Notes under the pieces: generated by a model
What the model was told of the DNA's origin: nothing
The model's database searches: none
What the model saw: the letters and a program-made list of their open reading frames with translations, nothing else
Position numbers and translations under genes: made by a program
Shown here: positions 1-11,805 of the stretch, piece after piece
How the letters are laid out: each line of letters begins with the position of its first letter
How positions within the stretch are numbered: the first letter of the stretch is position 1
Assembly (NCBI RefSeq): GCF_036346615.1
Contig: NZ_CP107836.1
Coordinates: forward strand, 496,001 to 560,000
Direction of reading: 5' to 3'
Length of the DNA stretch: 64,000 nucleotides
Origin: Streptomyces sp. NBC_00523
GTDB taxonomy: Bacteria > Actinomycetota > Actinomycetes > Streptomycetales > Streptomycetaceae

Positions 1-3000
1 CGTCCAGGGCGTCCGGGCGGATCTGCCGGGGGGTCAGGTCCAGGTCGGCGTGGTCGGCGGCGAGGACGAGCTGACGCGGCACGCCGCCGGTCTCGGGGAA
101 GACGGTGCGCAGGCTCTCGTGCCGTTCCACGACGTCCATGAGGGCGCGTTCCAGCGCCGGGGCGTCGAGCGGTCCTTCCAGGCGCAGCACCAGCGGCACG
201 TTGTAGGTGGGGCTGGGGCCCTCGAACCGGTTGAGGAACCACAGCCGCTGCTGCGCGAAGGACAGCGGCAGCGGGTCCGGCCGGTGCGGGGTGCGTGTCA
301 GCGGCGGGGCGGCGGTCTCGGCACCGTCGAGGGCGGCGGCGAGCCCGGCGGGCGTGGGGTGCTCGAAGACCGCCTTGACCTGGATCTCGGCGGCGAGCGC
401 GGTCCGGATGCGGGCGACGAGCCGGGTGGCGAGCAGGGAGTGGCCGCCCAGGGCGAAGAAGTCGTCGTCGGCACCCACGGCCGGGAGGCCGAGGACGTCG
501 GCGAAGAGCCCGCAGACGATCTCCTCGCGCACGGTGCGGGCGGCGCGCCCGCGGGGTGCGACGTGCTGTTCGGGCGCGGGCAGGGCGCGCCGGTCCACCT
601 TGCCGTTGACGGTCAGCGGCAGGGCGTCCACCAGGACGAACGCGGAGGGCACCATGTAGGCGGGCAGGGACCGGGCGACGGCCTCGGCGAGGTCGGCGGG
701 GTCGGGGCGGGCGGCCCCGGCGGGTACCACGTACGCGACGAGGCGCCGGTCTCCGGGGATGTCCTCGCGTACGACGGTGAAGGAGTCGGCGACCCCTTCG
801 CAGCAGGCGAGGACGGATTCGATCTCGCCGGGTTCGATGCGGTAGCCGCGCAGCTTGACCTGGCTGTCGGCGCGGGAGACGTAGGCGATCTGCCCGTCCG
901 GGGTCCATTTCACGAGGTCGCCGGTGCGGTACATGCGCCCGCCGTCCGGGTCGAAGGGGTCGGCGACGAACCGGGTGGCGGTCAGGGCGGGCAGGCCGGT
1001 GTAGCCCCGGGCGACGCCGCGCCCCGCGAGGTACAGCTCGCCCGTGACGCCCGCCGGGACGGGGCCGAGTGAGCCGTCGAGCACGTACAGCCGCATGCCG
1101 TCCAGGGGCCGGCCGATGGGCGGCGGGCCCGCCGGGAGGTCGGCGGCCACGTCGCAGCGGGTGGCGAAGGTGGTGGTCTCGGTGGGGCCGTACACGTGCA
1201 GGACGCGGACACCGGGCGCGGCGCCCGCGACCCGCTGCATGGCGTCGGGCGAGGCGAGTTCGCCGCCCGCGCAGACGAGGCGGAGTCCGGCGAAGGCGCC
1301 GGGGTCGGTGTCCGCGATCACGTTGAGCAGAGCAGTCGTCAGGAAGACGGCGGTGACGCCGTGTTCGCGGACGGCGTCGCGCAGCGTCCCGGTCTCCAGG
1401 ACGCCGTCCGGTGCGACGACGACCGTGCCGCCGCCCAGGAGGGGCGCCCACATCTCGAAGGTGGACGCGTCGAAGACGTACGCCGAGTGCATGAGGACCG
1501 CGTCGGCCGCGCCGCCGTGCCAGGCGGCGTCCTCGGCCAGCGCCGCGACGTCGGCGTGGCTGACGCCGACGCCCTTGGGCAGCCCGGTCGAGCCGGAGGT
1601 GAACATGACGTACGCGAGCGCGTCCGGGCCCGGTACGGGGACGGGCTCGCCGGGTGCCGGGGGCGCGCCGCGCAGGACGCGGCCGGTCCGGTCCACGACG
1701 AGGACCGGGATGCGGCGGGCGGTCTCGGTCACCCAGGCGGACGAGGCGGCCGCCTCGTCCACCACGAGGACCCGCACGTCCGCCACGTCGGCGACCTGGT
1801 CGAGCCGTTCCCGGGGCCAGCGCGCGTCCATCGGGACGTACGCGGCGGCGGCCCGCACCGCGCCGAGCGATGCGGTGACGACGGCCGGTGACCGGGAGAG
1901 CAGCACGCCGACGCCGGTCTCCGGGCCCGCGCCGAGCGCGGCGAGGGCGCCGGCCAGTTCCGAGGAGACGGTGTCGAGTGCGGTGTACGTGAGGGTGGCG
2001 CCGTCACCGGTCACGGCCACGGCGTCCGGGGTGCGGCGGGCCTGCGCGGCGAAGAGCGCGGGCAGGGTGGTGTCCGGTGCGGGGGCGGGCAGTTCGCGGC
2101 CGGTGCCCCATTGGGCGGTGCGGGTCCGCTCGTCCGGTGTCAGCAGGTCGTAGTCCGCGAGGGGCCGGGCCGGGTCGGCCGCCACCTGTTCCAGAAGCCG
2201 CAGCAGACGCGCCGCCAGGGCCTCGACGGTGACGCGGTCGAAGAGAGCGGTGGCGTACTCGATCCCGGCGGTGAGCCCGCCCCCGGCCCGCTCCTCCCCG
2301 AAGGCGAAAGTGAGGTCGAACTTGCTCAGGCCGTTGTGGACGAGCCGGTCCTCGACGTCGAGCCCCGGCAGTTCGGGGCGTACGGCGTCCTGGTTCTGGA
2401 GGACCAGCATGGTCTGGAACAGGGGGTGGTGGTTGCGGGCCCGGACCGGGTTGACGCTCTCGACCAGCCGCTCGAAGGGCACGTCCTGGTGGGCGTACGC
2501 GGCAAGGTCGAACTCCCGCACCCGCCCGAGGAGTTCACCGAAGGTGGGGGCGCCGGACAGATCGGTGCGCAGGACGAGGGTGTTGACGAAGAACCCGACC
2601 AGCTCCTCCAGCGCCTCGTCCGTGCGGCCCGCGACGGGTGTGCCGAGCGGGATGTCGTCGCCCGCGCCGTGCCGGTGCAGCAGGGTGGCCACGGCCGCCT
2701 GGAGCACCATGAACAGCGTGGCGCCCGACTCCCGTGCCACGCGCAGGAGTCCGGCGTGCAGCGCGGGCGGTACGTCGAAGGCGTGGACGGCCCCCGAGGG
2801 GTCGGTGGTGACCGGGCGCGGGCGGTCGAGCGGCAGGTCGACGAGCCCGGGCAGTCCGGCGAGCGCGGTGTGCCAGTGGTCCAACTGCTCGCGCAGGACG
2901 CTTCCGGGGGTGTCCGGTTCGCCCAGGACGGTGTGCTGCCACAGAGTGTAGTCCGCGTACTGGATCCCGTTTCCGGCCTCGGGCTCCCGCCCGGCGAGGC

Positions 3001-6000
3001 GGGCCCGGTAGGCGTCGCCCAGGTGGCGGGCGAGCGGGGCGAGGGACCAGCCGTCGCCCGCGATGTGGTGCAGGACCAGCACGAGCACGTGGTGGCCGGG
3101 CGCGGTGCGCAGCAGCCTGGCCCGCAGCGGCGGGTCGGCGGCCACGTCGAACGGCTCGCCCACGGCGTCCGCGACGGCCGCCTCCAGCCAGGCCGGTGCC
3201 GTGCTCTCGACGGGCAGCCGGGGCGCGGCGACCTCGGCGGGCAGCACCAACTGGTGCGGCACGCCGTCCCGCTCGGGGAAGACCGTGCGCAGCGCCTCGT
3301 GCCGCTCCATGACGTCCAGCAGGGCGGAGCGCAGCGCGTCGGTGTCCAGCGGCCCGTCGAGGTCGAGCACCAGCGGGATGTGGTACGAGGAGCTGAGCCC
3401 GTCGAGCCGGTTCAGGAACCAGAGCCGCTGCTGCGCGTACGACAGGGGCAGCGGGTCGGGCCGCTCGGCCACGGGGCGCACCGGCGGGCGGGACTGCCCC
3501 CGGGTGTCCAGGGCCCGGGCGAGCCCGGCGACGGTCGGGTGCTCGAAGAGGGTGCGTACGGCGAGGTCGGCGCCGAGGACCGTGCGGACCCGGCTGACGA
3601 CGCGCATCGCGAGGAGCGAGTGCCCGCCCAGGTCGAAGAAGCTGTCGTCCCGTCCGACGCCGGGGCGGCCCAGCACCTCGGCGAAGATCCCGGCGAGCAG
3701 GTCCTCGCGGGGGCTGAGCGCGCCGGAGCCCTCGGCGGGGTGCGCGGCCTCCTCGTCGGGGCGGGGCAGGGCGCGCCGGTCCGTCTTGCCGTTGGGCAGC
3801 AGCGGCAGTTCGTCCAGGGCGACGACCGCTGCGGGCACCATGTAGTGCGGCAGCGCCTCCGCGAGGGCGTCGCGCAGGGCGGCCGGGCGGGGCCCCGCGT
3901 CCGTGGTGACGGCGTAGGCGACGAGGCGGCGCTCCCCCGGCGCGTCCTCCCGGATCACGGCGCAGGCGGCGGTGACCCCGGGGTGGCTGAGCAGGGCGGC
4001 CTCGATCTCGCCGGGTTCGATGCGGAAGCCGCGCAGCTTGACCTGGTCGTCGGCGCGGGACACGTAGTCGAGGAGCCCGGCCGCGTTCCACCGGACGAGG
4101 TCGCCGGTGCGGTACATGCGGGCGCCGGCACCGGCGATGGGATCGGCGACGAAGCGGGCGGCGGTCAGCCCGGGCCGGTTCAGGTAGCCGCGGGCGAGGT
4201 TGGGGCCCGAGAGGTAGAGCTCCCCGGTGACCCCGGGCGGGACGGGCCTCAGCCGGTGGTCCAGGACGTAGGCGCGCATGGTGTCGACGGGCCCGCCGAT
4301 CGGCACCGCCTCGTACGGGCTGTCCGGTGTGGCGGGGACGCGGTGGGCGGTCGCGTCGATGGTGGCCTCGGTCGGGCCGTACAGGTTGTGGACCTCCGTA
4401 CGCCACAGCGCGGCCGTCTCCTCGGCGAGGGCGCGCGGCAGGGGTTCGCCGCCGCACAGGACGGCGCGCAGCCCCGGCAGGGGCGCGGCGCCGGACGCCT
4501 CGGACAGGACGAGCGCGAGGTGCGAGGGCACGAACTGGGCGACGGTGACGCGGAACCGGCTCATCCAGGAGACCAGTACCTCCGGCTCGGTGTTGGCTCC
4601 GGACGGCAGTACGCACACCTCGGCGCCGTGCATCAGCGGGAGCCACACCTCCCACACGGAGGCGTCGAAGCTGGTGGACGTCCTCGCGAGGACCCGGTCC
4701 TCCTGAGTGACCGTCAGATATCCCGCCATCCAGGCCATGTGGTTGGCCAGCGCGCCATGGGTGACGACCACGCCCTTGGGGCGGCCGGTGGACCCGGAGG
4801 TGTAGATGACGTACGCGGGGTCCGCCGGGCGCGGTGTGTACGGGAGCGGGGGGGCGGGCCGGAGCGGGGCGTCGACGGCGAGCCGGGGGATGTCGCCGGT
4901 GGGCACGTCCCCGGCGGTGAGGACGAGGACGGGGCGCGCGTCGTCCAGCATGTGGCGGATGCGGGCGTGCGGGTAGGCGGGGTCGACCGGCAGGTACGCG
5001 GCGCCGGACCGCAGCACGGCCAGCATGGCGGTGACGGTGTGCACGGACGGCGGCGCGGCGATGGCGACCCTGGTCTCCGGGCCCGCACCGCGCTCGCGCA
5101 GCGCGTGGGCGAGGGCGTCGGCCCGGGCGTCGAGCTCCGCGTACGTGAGGTGCGTGTGCGCGTCGCGCACGGCGACGGCTTCCGGCGTACGCAGGGCGTG
5201 TTCCCGGACCGCTTCGGGGGCGGTGCGCACCGGCAGGGGCCGGGGCGCGCCGTGTCCCCGGGCGAGGAGGCCGTCGAGCTCGGCCGGGGTCAGGGGGTCC
5301 AGGTCGCCGATGGGGCGGCCGGGGTCGGTGACGGCCTGGGTGAGGACGCGGGAAAAGCGGGCGCAGAGGGCGCGGGCGGTGGCGGCGTCGAAGAGGTCGG
5401 TGGCGTACTCCAGGTAGCCACCGATGCCCCCGGCGGCCTCCTCGGCGTCCGGGCCTCCGGTGGTCTCGGTCAGCGAGAAGGTGAGGTCGAACTTGCTGCC
5501 GCCGTGATGCCGGGAGCGGTCGCGGACGGTGATGCCGGGCAGCTCCGGTTCGGCCCGGTCCTGGTTCTGGAGGACCAGCATCGTCTGGAAGAGGGGGTGG
5601 TGGTCGCCGGAGCGTTCCGGGTTGACGGCCTCCACGATCCGCTCGAAGGGCAGGTCGCTGTGGCCGAAGGCGGCGATGTCGGACCGCTTGACCCGGTCGA
5701 GGAGTTCGCGGAACGCCGGGTCGCCGGAGAGGTCGGTGCGCAGGACGACGGTGTTGACGAAGAAGCCGACCAGCTCGTCGAGCACCTCGTCGGTGCGCCC
5801 GGCGACCGCGGTGCCGAGCGGGATGTCGCTGCCCGCGCCGTGGGCGCCGAGCGTCACGGCGAGGGCCGCCTGGAGCACCATGAACGGCGTGCATCCGGCG
5901 GTGCGGGCGAGCCGGACGAGCGCGGCGTGCGCCGGGGCGGGGAGGTCGAAGGGGACGGAGGCGCCCCGGTGGCTGGGCACGGCGGGGCGCGGCCGGTCGA

Positions 6001-9000
6001 GGGGCAGGTCGAGCAGTCCGGGGGCGCCGCGCAGCGCCTCCTGCCAGAAGGCGGTCTGCCGGGCGGCGAGGCTGTCCGGGTCGCCGTCGTCGCCGAGCAG
6101 TCGGTGCTGCCAGAGGGTGTAGTCGGCGTACTGCACGCGCAGCGGCGCCCAGTCCGGGGTGCCCGTGCCCTCGGTCCTGGCCAGGTAGGCGGCGGAGAGG
6201 TCGCGGCAGAGCGGGGCGAGGGACCAGCCGTCGGCGACGATGTGGTGCAGGACGAGGACCAGGACGTGCCGGGCGGGCCCGTGCCGGAGCAGGTGGGCGC
6301 GGACGGCGGGGTCCCGGCTCAGGTCGAAGGGGGCGGTGCTCAGGCGGCGTACCGTCTCCTCCTCCCAGGCGTCGGTGTCCCCGTCGGCCGGGGGGTGTTC
6401 GACGGTGAGGGGGACGAGCGACGCGGCGGCGTCCGCGTCGGTGATCCGCTGGCGGGGGACGCCGTCGTGCTCGGCGAACACGGTGCGCAGGCTCTCGTGC
6501 CGGACGGCCACATCGGCCAGGGCGCCGCGCAGTGCCCCGGCGTCGAGGGGTCCGTCGAGTTCCAGGACGAGCGGGACGTTGTAGGTGTCGCCGGGCGCCT
6601 CGGACCGGTTGAGGAACCAGAGGCGCTGCTGCGCGAAGGACAGCGGCAGCACCTCGGGCCGGGGCTGCGGTACGAGGACGGGGCGGGCGGCGCCCGCGGT
6701 GTCCAGGGCGGCGGCCAGGGAGGCGACCGTGGGGTGGTCGAAGAGGGTGGCGAGGGCGAGTTCGACGCCGAGGGCGGCCCTGACCCGGCCGGTGAGCCGG
6801 GTGGCGAGCAGGGAGTGGCCGCCGAGGGCGAAGAAGCTGTCGTCCACCCCGACCGCGCTCACGCCCAGCACGTCCGCGAACAGCCCGGCGAGCACCTCCT
6901 CGTACGCGGTGCGCGGCGCCCGGCCGGTGCCGGTGACGGTCCGGGGTGCGGGCAGGGCGCGGCGGTCGACCTTGCCGTTGGGGTTGAGGGGCAGGGCGTC
7001 GAGGACGACGAAGGCGGACGGCACCATGTACGCGGGGAGCGTGCGCCCGACGCGGCGGGCCAGCGCGGCGGTGTCGGCGCGGGCTCCGGGGGCGGGCACC
7101 ACATAGGCGACGAGCCTGGGGTCGCCGGGGGTGTCCTCGCGGACCATGACGCAGGCGCCGCGCACCTCCGGGTCGGTGAGCAGGGCGTGCTCGGTCTCGG
7201 CCGGTTCGATGCGGAAGCCGCGCAGCTTGACCTGGCCGTCGGCGCGCCCGACGTACTCGATGTCCCCCGCGGCGGTCCAGCGCACGAGGTCGCCGGTGCG
7301 GTACATCCGGCTGCCGGGCGGACCGTAGGGGTCGGCGGTGAAGCGCGTGGCGGTGAGCGCGGCGCGGCCCAGGTAGCCGCGGGCCACGCCGTGCCCGCTC
7401 ACGTACAGCTCCCCCACCACGCCGGGCGGCACCAGGTCCAGGGTGCCGTCGAGGACGTACAGGCCCATCCCGTCCAGCGGGCGGCCGATGGGCGGCACGC
7501 CGGGGGTGTCGGCGGTGACGGGGTGCCGGGTGGCGAAGGTGGTGGTCTCCGTGGGGCCGTACACGTGCAGGACGCGCGTGCGGGGCGAGGCGGCGGCGAC
7601 GCGTTGCATGAGGTCGGGGGTGGCGGCCTCGCCACCGGTGGCGACCAGGCGCAGTCCGGCGAAGACGGCGGGGTCCGCCTCGGCCATCACGTTGAACAGG
7701 GCGGTCGTGAGGAACAACGCGGTGACGCCGTGCCGTTCCACCGTCTCGCGGACGGCGCTCGCCTCCAGGACGCCGCCGGGGGCGACGACCACCCGGCCGC
7801 CGTTCAGGAGCGGCGCCCAGAGCTCGAAGGTGGAGGCGTCGAAGACGTACGCGGAGTGCATGAGGACGGCGTCGGACACCCCGTCGGTCCAGGCGCTGTC
7901 GGCGGCGAGGGCCAGCACGTCGGCGTGGGTGACGCCGACGCCCTTGGGCAGCCCGGTGGAGCCGGAGGTGAACATGACGTACGCGAGCCGGTCGGGTCTG
8001 CTGATCCGGGGCAGCGCTCCGGGCCGTTCCGGCGCACCGTCGAGCACCCGGCCGCTCGCGTCCACGACGAGGAGCGGCAGCCGGGCGGCGGCCTCGCGGA
8101 CCCAGGGTTCGCGGGCGGTCCGCTCGTCGGCGATCAGGGCGCGGACGCGGGCCGACTCGGCGACACGGCCGAGCCGTTCGGCGGGCCAGGCCGCGTCCAT
8201 CGGGACGTAGGCGGCGCCCGAGGCGACGGTCGCGAGGGTGGCCGCGGGCACGGCGGCCGAGCGCCCGAGAAGCACCCCGACGCCGTCCTCGGCGCCGACG
8301 CCCCAGCCGGTCAGCGCGCTCGCCAGGTCGTCGGCCGCCCGGTCGAGCTGCCGGTACGAGAGGGTGTGCGCCCCGTCCACGACGGCCGGGGCGTCCGGGG
8401 TGCGGCGCGCCTGGTCGCGGAACGCCTCCGGCAGGGTCCGCGCGACGGCCCGCTGGGGCAGTGCGGTGCCGCGTCCCTGGGCGCGCAGGGCGGGGGCGGT
8501 GGATTCGTCCACGAGCGGCAGGTCGCGCAGGGGCAGGCCGGGGTCGGCGGCGGCCAGGGCGGAGACGAAGGACACGACGGCCTGCTCGTGCAGCCGGACG
8601 TCCTCGGGGTGGTAGAGGTCGGGGCGGGCGTCGAACCCGATCAACGGCCCCTTGCCCTCGGCCCGTTCGGAGACGAAGAGGGAGAGGTCGTCCACCGGGC
8701 CGACCGACAGCACCCGGGAGGGCGCGGGGATTCCGGCGAAGTCCCGGTCGTAGTCGTAGCCCATGATGTTGACGACGATGCCGGTGAGGCGGGACGGGTC
8801 GTCGCCCGTGTTCAGTTCGCGGGCGAGCTGTTCGCGCGAGAAGCGGCGGTGGCGCAGGGCGCCGCGCATCTCGGCCGCGGCCTCGCGGACGAGTTCGCCG
8901 ACGGACATGGTGGCGGTGGGCGTCAGGCGCAGCGGCAGGATGTTGGAGGTCATGCCGACGATGTGCCGCAGCCCGCCGTGCCGGCCGTTGGAGGCGAGGC

Positions 9001-9907
9001 CCACGGTGACCTCGCGGGTGCCGGTGACCCGGGCGGTGTAGGCGGCGACGGCGGCGACGAGGACGGCGCTCCACGTGGTGCGGTGGGCGGCGGCGAGCCC
9101 GCGCAGGTCCTCGAAGACTTCGGCGGACAGGGACTCGCCGTTGTGCAGCCGCAGGCCGGGGGCGGCCGGTGCGTCGCCCGTCGTTTCGGGGAGGTCGGCG
9201 CGGCGGGGGATGAGGGTCCGGCCGCTGTGCGCGTCGTCGTCCCCGGTGGCATCGGGGGCCGGGTCCGCGAACTTGGCGGTCCAGTAGGCGCGGTCGGCGT
9301 CGTGGCGGCCGGATTCGCGGTGGGCCGTCTCGTCGGCGACGAGGTCGCGCAGGGGCGCGGCGGGCAGCGTGACCTCCGCGAGGTCTTCGCCCTTCACCGC
9401 GCGCCCGTAGAGGTCGGCCACAACGCGGGTGAAGACGGCGCCGCCGAGGCCGTCGACGGCTATGTGGTGGAAGCGGACGTACCAGTAGGACAGCCCGGCG
9501 CCGGCCCGGAGCAGGGCCATGTGGTGGCGGGGGCGGTGCAGGGTGTCGGGCGTGGCCATGTCCGTCGCCAGGTAGCGCTCGACCTCGGCGGCGGGGTCGG
9601 CGGCCCCGGACACGTCCACGATCCGGAGCCGGCGGGCCCCGGGTTCGCGGACGACGCGCTGGAGGAGGGTGTCGCCCTCCGTGACGAACTCGAGGTTGAG
9701 GCTGTCGCACAGCTCGCAGGCCCGGTCGACGGCGGCGGCGAATAGTGCTTCGTCCAGGTCGCCCCGGATCTCGAAGCATTCACCGACGTTGTATTTCGGG
9801 CTGTCGGGGTCGACGAGTTGCCCGTACCAGACGCCCTGCTGGGCTGCGGTCGTCCCGAAGAACTCTTCGGGAGCGGATTCCGGGGAGACAGAGCCGTTTT
9901 CGCGCAT
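1..9907 (-). CDS. Nonribosomal peptide synthetase, C-A-T-C-A-T-C-A-T-C(partial), 3' end outside window
   Basis: This gene encodes a modular peptide synthetase of at least 3,302 residues that runs off the left edge. The ATG at 9907 has a GAAGG box about 10 bases upstream. Approximate domain order by residue: C1 (1-470, HHIAVDG), A1 (480-985), T1 ([12 protein letters not shown], ~1020), C2 (1083-1520, HHIVADG), A2 (1560-2040), T2 (~2090), C3 (2148-2586, HHIAGDG), A3 (2613-3100), T3 (~3145), start of C4 (~3211 on). No epimerase, methyltransferase or thioesterase domain is visible. C1 lacks a preceding carrier and resembles starter condensation domains of the EntF/DhbF type, so the first residue is probably N-capped. 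Specificity residues read by eye are DAFFAGVTFK (A1), DAWQLGLIDK (A2) and DAFFCGVTFK (A3), which suggests aliphatic, Gln, aliphatic. The product is unknown. Confidence 0.93.
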   Translation of the reverse strand, partial: MRENGSVSPESAPEEFFGTTAAQQGVWYGQLVDPDSPKYNVGECFEIRGDLDEALFAAAVDRACELCDSLNLEFVTEGDTLLQRVVREPGARRLRIVDVSGAADPAAEVERYLATDMATPDTLHRPRHHMALLRAGAGLSYWYVRFHHIAVDGLGGAVFTRVVADLYGRAVKGEDLAEVTLPAAPLRDLVADETAHRESGRHDADRAYWTAKFADPAPDATGDDDAHSGRTLIPRRADLPETTGDAPAAPGLRLHNGESLSAEVFEDLRGLAAAHRTTWSAVLVAAVAAYTARVTGTREVTVGLASNGRHGGLRHIVGMTSNILPLRLTPTATMSVGELVREAAAEMRGALRHRRFSREQLARELNTGDDPSRLTGIVVNIMGYDYDRDFAGIPAPSRVLSVGPVDDLSLFVSERAEGKGPLIGFDARPDLYHPEDVRLHEQAVVSFVSALAAADPGLPLRDLPLVDESTAPALRAQGRGTALPQRAVARTLPEAFRDQARRTPDAPAVVDGAHTLSYRQLDRAADDLASALTGWGVGAEDGVGVLLGRSAAVPAATLATVASGAAYVPMDAAWPAERLGRVAESARVRALIADERTAREPWVREAAARLPLLVVDASGRVLDGAPERPGALPRISRPDRLAYVMFTSGSTGLPKGVGVTHADVLALAADSAWTDGVSDAVLMHSAYVFDASTFELWAPLLNGGRVVVAPGGVLEASAVRETVERHGVTALFLTTALFNVMAEADPAVFAGLRLVATGGEAATPDLMQRVAAASPRTRVLHVYGPTETTTFATRHPVTADTPGVPPIGRPLDGMGLYVLDGTLDLVPPGVVGELYVSGHGVARGYLGRAALTATRFTADPYGPPGSRMYRTGDLVRWTAAGDIEYVGRADGQVKLRGFRIEPAETEHALLTDPEVRGACVMVREDTPGDPRLVAYVVPAPGARADTAALARRVGRTLPAYMVPSAFVVLDALPLNPNGKVDRRALPAPRTVTGTGRAPRTAYEEVLAGLFADVLGVSAVGVDDSFFALGGHSLLATRLTGRVRAALGVELALATLFDHPTVASLAAALDTAGAARPVLVPQPRPEVLPLSFAQQRLWFLNRSEAPGDTYNVPLVLELDGPLDAGALRGALADVAVRHESLRTVFAEHDGVPRQRITDADAAASLVPLTVEHPPADGDTDAWEEETVRRLSTAPFDLSRDPAVRAHLLRHGPARHVLVLVLHHIVADGWSLAPLCRDLSAAYLARTEGTGTPDWAPLRVQYADYTLWQHRLLGDDGDPDSLAARQTAFWQEALRGAPGLLDLPLDRPRPAVPSHRGASVPFDLPAPAHAALVRLARTAGCTPFMVLQAALAVTLGAHGAGSDIPLGTAVAGRTDEVLDELVGFFVNTVVLRTDLSGDPAFRELLDRVKRSDIAAFGHSDLPFERIVEAVNPERSGDHHPLFQTMLVLQNQDRAEPELPGITVRDRSRHHGGSKFDLTFSLTETTGGPDAEEAAGGIGGYLEYATDLFDAATARALCARFSRVLTQAVTDPGRPIGDLDPLTPAELDGLLARGHGAPRPLPVRTAPEAVREHALRTPEAVAVRDAHTHLTYAELDARADALAHALRERGAGPETRVAIAAPPSVHTVTAMLAVLRSGAAYLPVDPAYPHARIRHMLDDARPVLVLTAGDVPTGDIPRLAVDAPLRPAPPLPYTPRPADPAYVIYTSGSTGRPKGVVVTHGALANHMAWMAGYLTVTQEDRVLARTSTSFDASVWEVWLPLMHGAEVCVLPSGANTEPEVLVSWMSRFRVTVAQFVPSHLALVLSEASGAAPLPGLRAVLCGGEPLPRALAEETAALWRTEVHNLYGPTEATIDATAHRVPATPDSPYEAVPIGGPVDTMRAYVLDHRLRPVPPGVTGELYLSGPNLARGYLNRPGLTAARFVADPIAGAGARMYRTGDLVRWNAAGLLDYVSRADDQVKLRGFRIEPGEIEAALLSHPGVTAACAVIREDAPGERRLVAYAVTTDAGPRPAALRDALAEALPHYMVPAAVVALDELPLLPNGKTDRRALPRPDEEAAHPAEGSGALSPREDLLAGIFAEVLGRPGVGRDDSFFDLGGHSLLAMRVVSRVRTVLGADLAVRTLFEHPTVAGLARALDTRGQSRPPVRPVAERPDPLPLSYAQQRLWFLNRLDGLSSSYHIPLVLDLDGPLDTDALRSALLDVMERHEALRTVFPERDGVPHQLVLPAEVAAPRLPVESTAPAWLEAAVADAVGEPFDVAADPPLRARLLRTAPGHHVLVLVLHHIAGDGWSLAPLARHLGDAYRARLAGREPEAGNGIQYADYTLWQHTVLGEPDTPGSVLREQLDHWHTALAGLPGLVDLPLDRPRPVTTDPSGAVHAFDVPPALHAGLLRVARESGATLFMVLQAAVATLLHRHGAGDDIPLGTPVAGRTDEALEELVGFFVNTLVLRTDLSGAPTFGELLGRVREFDLAAYAHQDVPFERLVESVNPVRARNHHPLFQTMLVLQNQDAVRPELPGLDVEDRLVHNGLSKFDLTFAFGEERAGGGLTAGIEYATALFDRVTVEALAARLLRLLEQVAADPARPLADYDLLTPDERTRTAQWGTGRELPAPAPDTTLPALFAAQARRTPDAVAVTGDGATLTYTALDTVSSELAGALAALGAGPETGVGVLLSRSPAVVTASLGAVRAAAAYVPMDARWPRERLDQVADVADVRVLVVDEAAASSAWVTETARRIPVLVVDRTGRVLRGAPPAPGEPVPVPGPDALAYVMFTSGSTGLPKGVGVSHADVAALAEDAAWHGGAADAVLMHSAYVFDASTFEMWAPLLGGGTVVVAPDGVLETGTLRDAVREHGVTAVFLTTALLNVIADTDPGAFAGLRLVCAGGELASPDAMQRVAGAAPGVRVLHVYGPTETTTFATRCDVAADLPAGPPPIGRPLDGMRLYVLDGSLGPVPAGVTGELYLAGRGVARGYTGLPALTATRFVADPFDPDGGRMYRTGDLVKWTPDGQIAYVSRADSQVKLRGYRIEPGEIESVLACCEGVADSFTVVREDIPGDRRLVAYVVPAGAARPDPADLAEAVARSLPAYMVPSAFVLVDALPLTVNGKVDRRALPAPEQHVAPRGRAARTVREEIVCGLFADVLGLPAVGADDDFFALGGHSLLATRLVARIRTALAAEIQVKAVFEHPTPAGLAAALDGAETAAPPLTRTPHRPDPLPLSFAQQRLWFLNRFEGPSPTYNVPLVLRLEGPLDAPALERALMDVVERHESLRTVFPETGGVPRQLVLAADHADLDLTPRQIRPDALD

Positions 9908-10125
9908 GCCGGGACACACCTTCGGGGAGAGCTTTCGGGGGGACGAAAAGGGCAGGACGAAGCCGGCCGTGCCGGTGCGGCGTCCATGGCCGACAACGGG
10001 CGGGTAATAGCGGGGAGAAGGTCACCGGCCCCGGGCATCGGGCACCACGGGACCGGCTTCCCGTTCCGAAAACCGGGAGCGGGCTCGGTTTTCTGCGCTT
10101 ATCGAGGACAGGCCGATGCGCGGCC

Positions 10126-10187
10126 CATCAATGCGGTCCATCGACGCAGTCCATCAATGCAGTCCGTCACTGCAGTCCATCGATGAG
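10126..10187. repeat. 13-bp tandem repeats between mbtH-like gene and NRPS
   Basis: Four consecutive 13-bp units (10126-10138, 10139-10151, 10152-10164, 10165-10177) plus a 10-base partial fifth are visible. The plus-strand consensus is CATCAATGCAGTC. They lie 220-280 bases upstream of the NRPS start, in the 438-base gap between it and the mbtH-like gene. They could be a tandem binding site or simple slippage repeats. Apart from these and the hairpin at 10321-10344 I see no gene in the gap. Confidence 0.8.
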
Positions 10188-10320
10188 GGAAATAAAGCCG
10201 CGTGGCGGCGATATGAACATTTCCCGCCGGAGCGTGATCGATTACAAGCCGGGACTGATCGACTTTGCCCGGATGGGAACGACAGCGATCGAATGGATCG
10301 CGCGCGGCCTACGGACCGGG

Positions 10321-10344
10321 GCGGCGCGCAGGCCCGCGCGCCGC
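10321..10344 (-). terminator. GC-rich hairpin immediately after mbtH-like gene
   Basis: A perfect 9-bp stem (GCGGCGCGC / GCGCGCCGC) with a 6-base loop begins one base after the stop codon of the mbtH-like gene. There is no T run, as is common for streptomycete terminators. It may attenuate or end transcription before the NRPS. Confidence 0.5.
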
Positions 10345-10345
10345 G

Positions 10346-10564
10346 CTACCCGGCGTCGGCCTCCATCGCCCGGACCAGGCCGGCGGGCCGCATGTCCGTC
10401 CACGTGGCCTCGATGGCGTCGAGACACTCCTGTCGCGAACCCTCCGGGCCGCCGACGCTCCAGCCGCCCGGAACCTCGATGTGCGCCGGCCACAGCGAAT
10501 ACTGCCCCTCGCCGTTCACCAGCGTCACGAACCGGCCCGACTCGTCATCGAAAGGATTGGTCAC
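10346..10564 (-). CDS. mbtH: MbtH-like NRPS accessory protein
   Basis: This 72-residue protein belongs to the MbtH family, small partners that bind and activate NRPS adenylation domains. The family signature is complete: [10 protein letters not shown], then PGGW, then [14 protein letters not shown] with the conserved tryptophans. The GTG start at 10564 is chosen because GGGGGGA lies 5-6 bases upstream and the protein then begins VTNPFDDE, as in the family; an in-frame ATG 33 bases earlier would add an unrelated extension. It lies upstream of the NRPS on the same strand, 438 bases apart, so it probably serves A1-A3 of that enzyme. The hairpin after its stop suggests it is not simply co-transcribed. 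Confidence 0.93.
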   Translation of the reverse strand: MTNPFDDESGRFVTLVNGEGQYSLWPAHIEVPGGWSVGGPEGSRQECLDAIEATWTDMRPAGLVRAMEADAG

Positions 10565-10915
10565 GACTGTCCCCCCACTTGTTTTCCCACATGCCACCGC
10601 ATGTTCTTCAGATATATGCGGGCCTGCCGCACGGATTCACCGCTCCCCCGCCACCGGGCCACCCGTCCCCGGCGCGCAAGTCCGGCCACATGGACCGGAG
10701 ATACGTTACGCCTCGGGATACCGGCGTGATGCCGATGGCCGGCCGGTCATCCGGCTTCGCCCGTTCACGCCAATCACCATAGAGGACCGCCGACAGCCCA
10801 AGAGTCGAATTCGGCCCATTACTTATCAGCCCGTACGGCCGCGACGTGCGGGAAGGCCGGCCGGAGACATATGCCAGGCCCGCTCCCCCGGAAATTTTCA
10901 GCCACCCGATGTCCC

Positions 10916-10954
10916 GATTGTGCGCATTTCACTAAATACGACCCGCGCACATTC
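10916..10954. promoter_or_regulatory. Inverted repeat in the mbtH-like / thpR intergenic region
   Basis: The arms GATTGTGCGC (10916-10925) and GCGCACATTC (10945-10954) match at 9 of 10 positions around an AT-rich 19-base centre. They lie in the 558-base gap 10565-11122 between the divergent mbtH-like gene and thpR, a plausible place for an operator controlling the NRPS genes. No convincing coding sequence was found in this gap. Confidence 0.35.
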
Positions 10955-11122
10955 GGATAACCGCCGGCGTACACCCCCTCATCCACGGGCACGCGCCGAA
11001 CACATCGCGCTCCCGTGCGCCGGGTGCGCGCCCCATTCGAAATCAATGGCCATTCCTCTCACCCTGCGTCATGTTCCGGGGCGTGGCGCGGGCGCCCACC
11101 CGGCGGGGGCGGCCGGCCCCGC

Positions 11123-11752
11123 ATGCGATACGAATGCCGGGTGACCGAAGAGACCCCGCCCGCGACCGTGCGCGTGTTCATCGCCCTCGCTCCGCCCGAC
11201 CCGGCGAAGGACGAGCTGGCCCGGGTACTGCGCCCCGCCTACGCGACGCACCCGCAGGTGCGGTGGAACCGGGTGGAGGACTGGCACATCACCCTGGCAT
11301 TCCTGGGCGCGCTCCCGGTGGACACCGTTCCGCTGCTGCGTCCGCCGCTCGCCGCCCTCGCCGCGTCCCACCCCGCTCCGCGCCTGGCGCTGCACGGCGG
11401 CGGCACGTTCGACGAGCGGGTGGCGTGGAGCGGGATCGCCGGCGACCTCGAAGGACTGCACCGGCTCGCCGACGGCGTACGGGCCGTGGTCCGCGACTGC
11501 GGGATCGCCCTGGAGACCCGGCCGCTGCGCCCTCATCTGACGCTTGCCCGGGTACGCCGGGGCGACCACACGTCGGCCGGGGAGATCGCCGCGCTGCTGA
11601 CGGAGTTCCGGGGCCGCCCGTGGCCCGCCGCACGCCTGCATCTGGTCGGCAGCAACGCGGGGAACGGCCCCGGGCAGATCCGTTACCGCGACATCGAGGC
11701 GTGGCCGCTCGGCACGGCTTCCGGGGTCACGGCGCCGCCCGCACGTCCCTGA
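11123..11752 (+). CDS. thpR: RNA 2',3'-cyclic phosphodiesterase (ThpR/2H family)
   Basis: This enzyme of the two-histidine phosphoesterase superfamily opens 2',3'-cyclic phosphates on RNA ends (historically called 2'-5' RNA ligase). Both signature motifs are present: HITL at about residue 55 and HLTL at about residue 138, each in the expected context (WHITLAFLG and RPHLTLARVR). The length of about 209 residues is slightly above the usual 180-190. The ATG at 11123 is used; a GTG at 11141 (VTEETPP) is an equally possible start and neither has a clear ribosome site. It is followed by a stress-type hemerythrin gene with its own promoter. Confidence 0.88.
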   Translation: MRYECRVTEETPPATVRVFIALAPPDPAKDELARVLRPAYATHPQVRWNRVEDWHITLAFLGALPVDTVPLLRPPLAALAASHPAPRLALHGGGTFDERVAWSGIAGDLEGLHRLADGVRAVVRDCGIALETRPLRPHLTLARVRRGDHTSAGEIAALLTEFRGRPWPAARLHLVGSNAGNGPGQIRYRDIEAWPLGTASGVTAPPARP

Positions 11753-11805
11753 GGGCGGGGCCGCCGGGCCGTTACGCCAGCCTGACCGGAGTGGGGCGTG
11801 GCTCC

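Noticed and set aside
2111..9745. A 2,544-codon open frame on the plus strand opposite the NRPS
   Set aside because: It is an antisense shadow created by high GC content. The composition (Gly/Arg/Val/Glu-rich, no family motif) and the clear NRPS motifs on the other strand decide it.
2535..9779. A long minus-strand frame overlapping the NRPS
   Set aside because: It is Arg/Pro-rich with no recognisable domain; the true NRPS frame is offset by one base and holds all C, A and T motifs.
9908..10345. DmdR-type iron box for a siderophore NRPS
   Set aside because: I looked for a TTAGGTTAG-like palindrome and saw none.
10819..11046. A 75-codon minus-strand frame in the mbtH/thpR gap
   Set aside because: There is no ribosome site, no codon-position GC bias and no recognisable motif.
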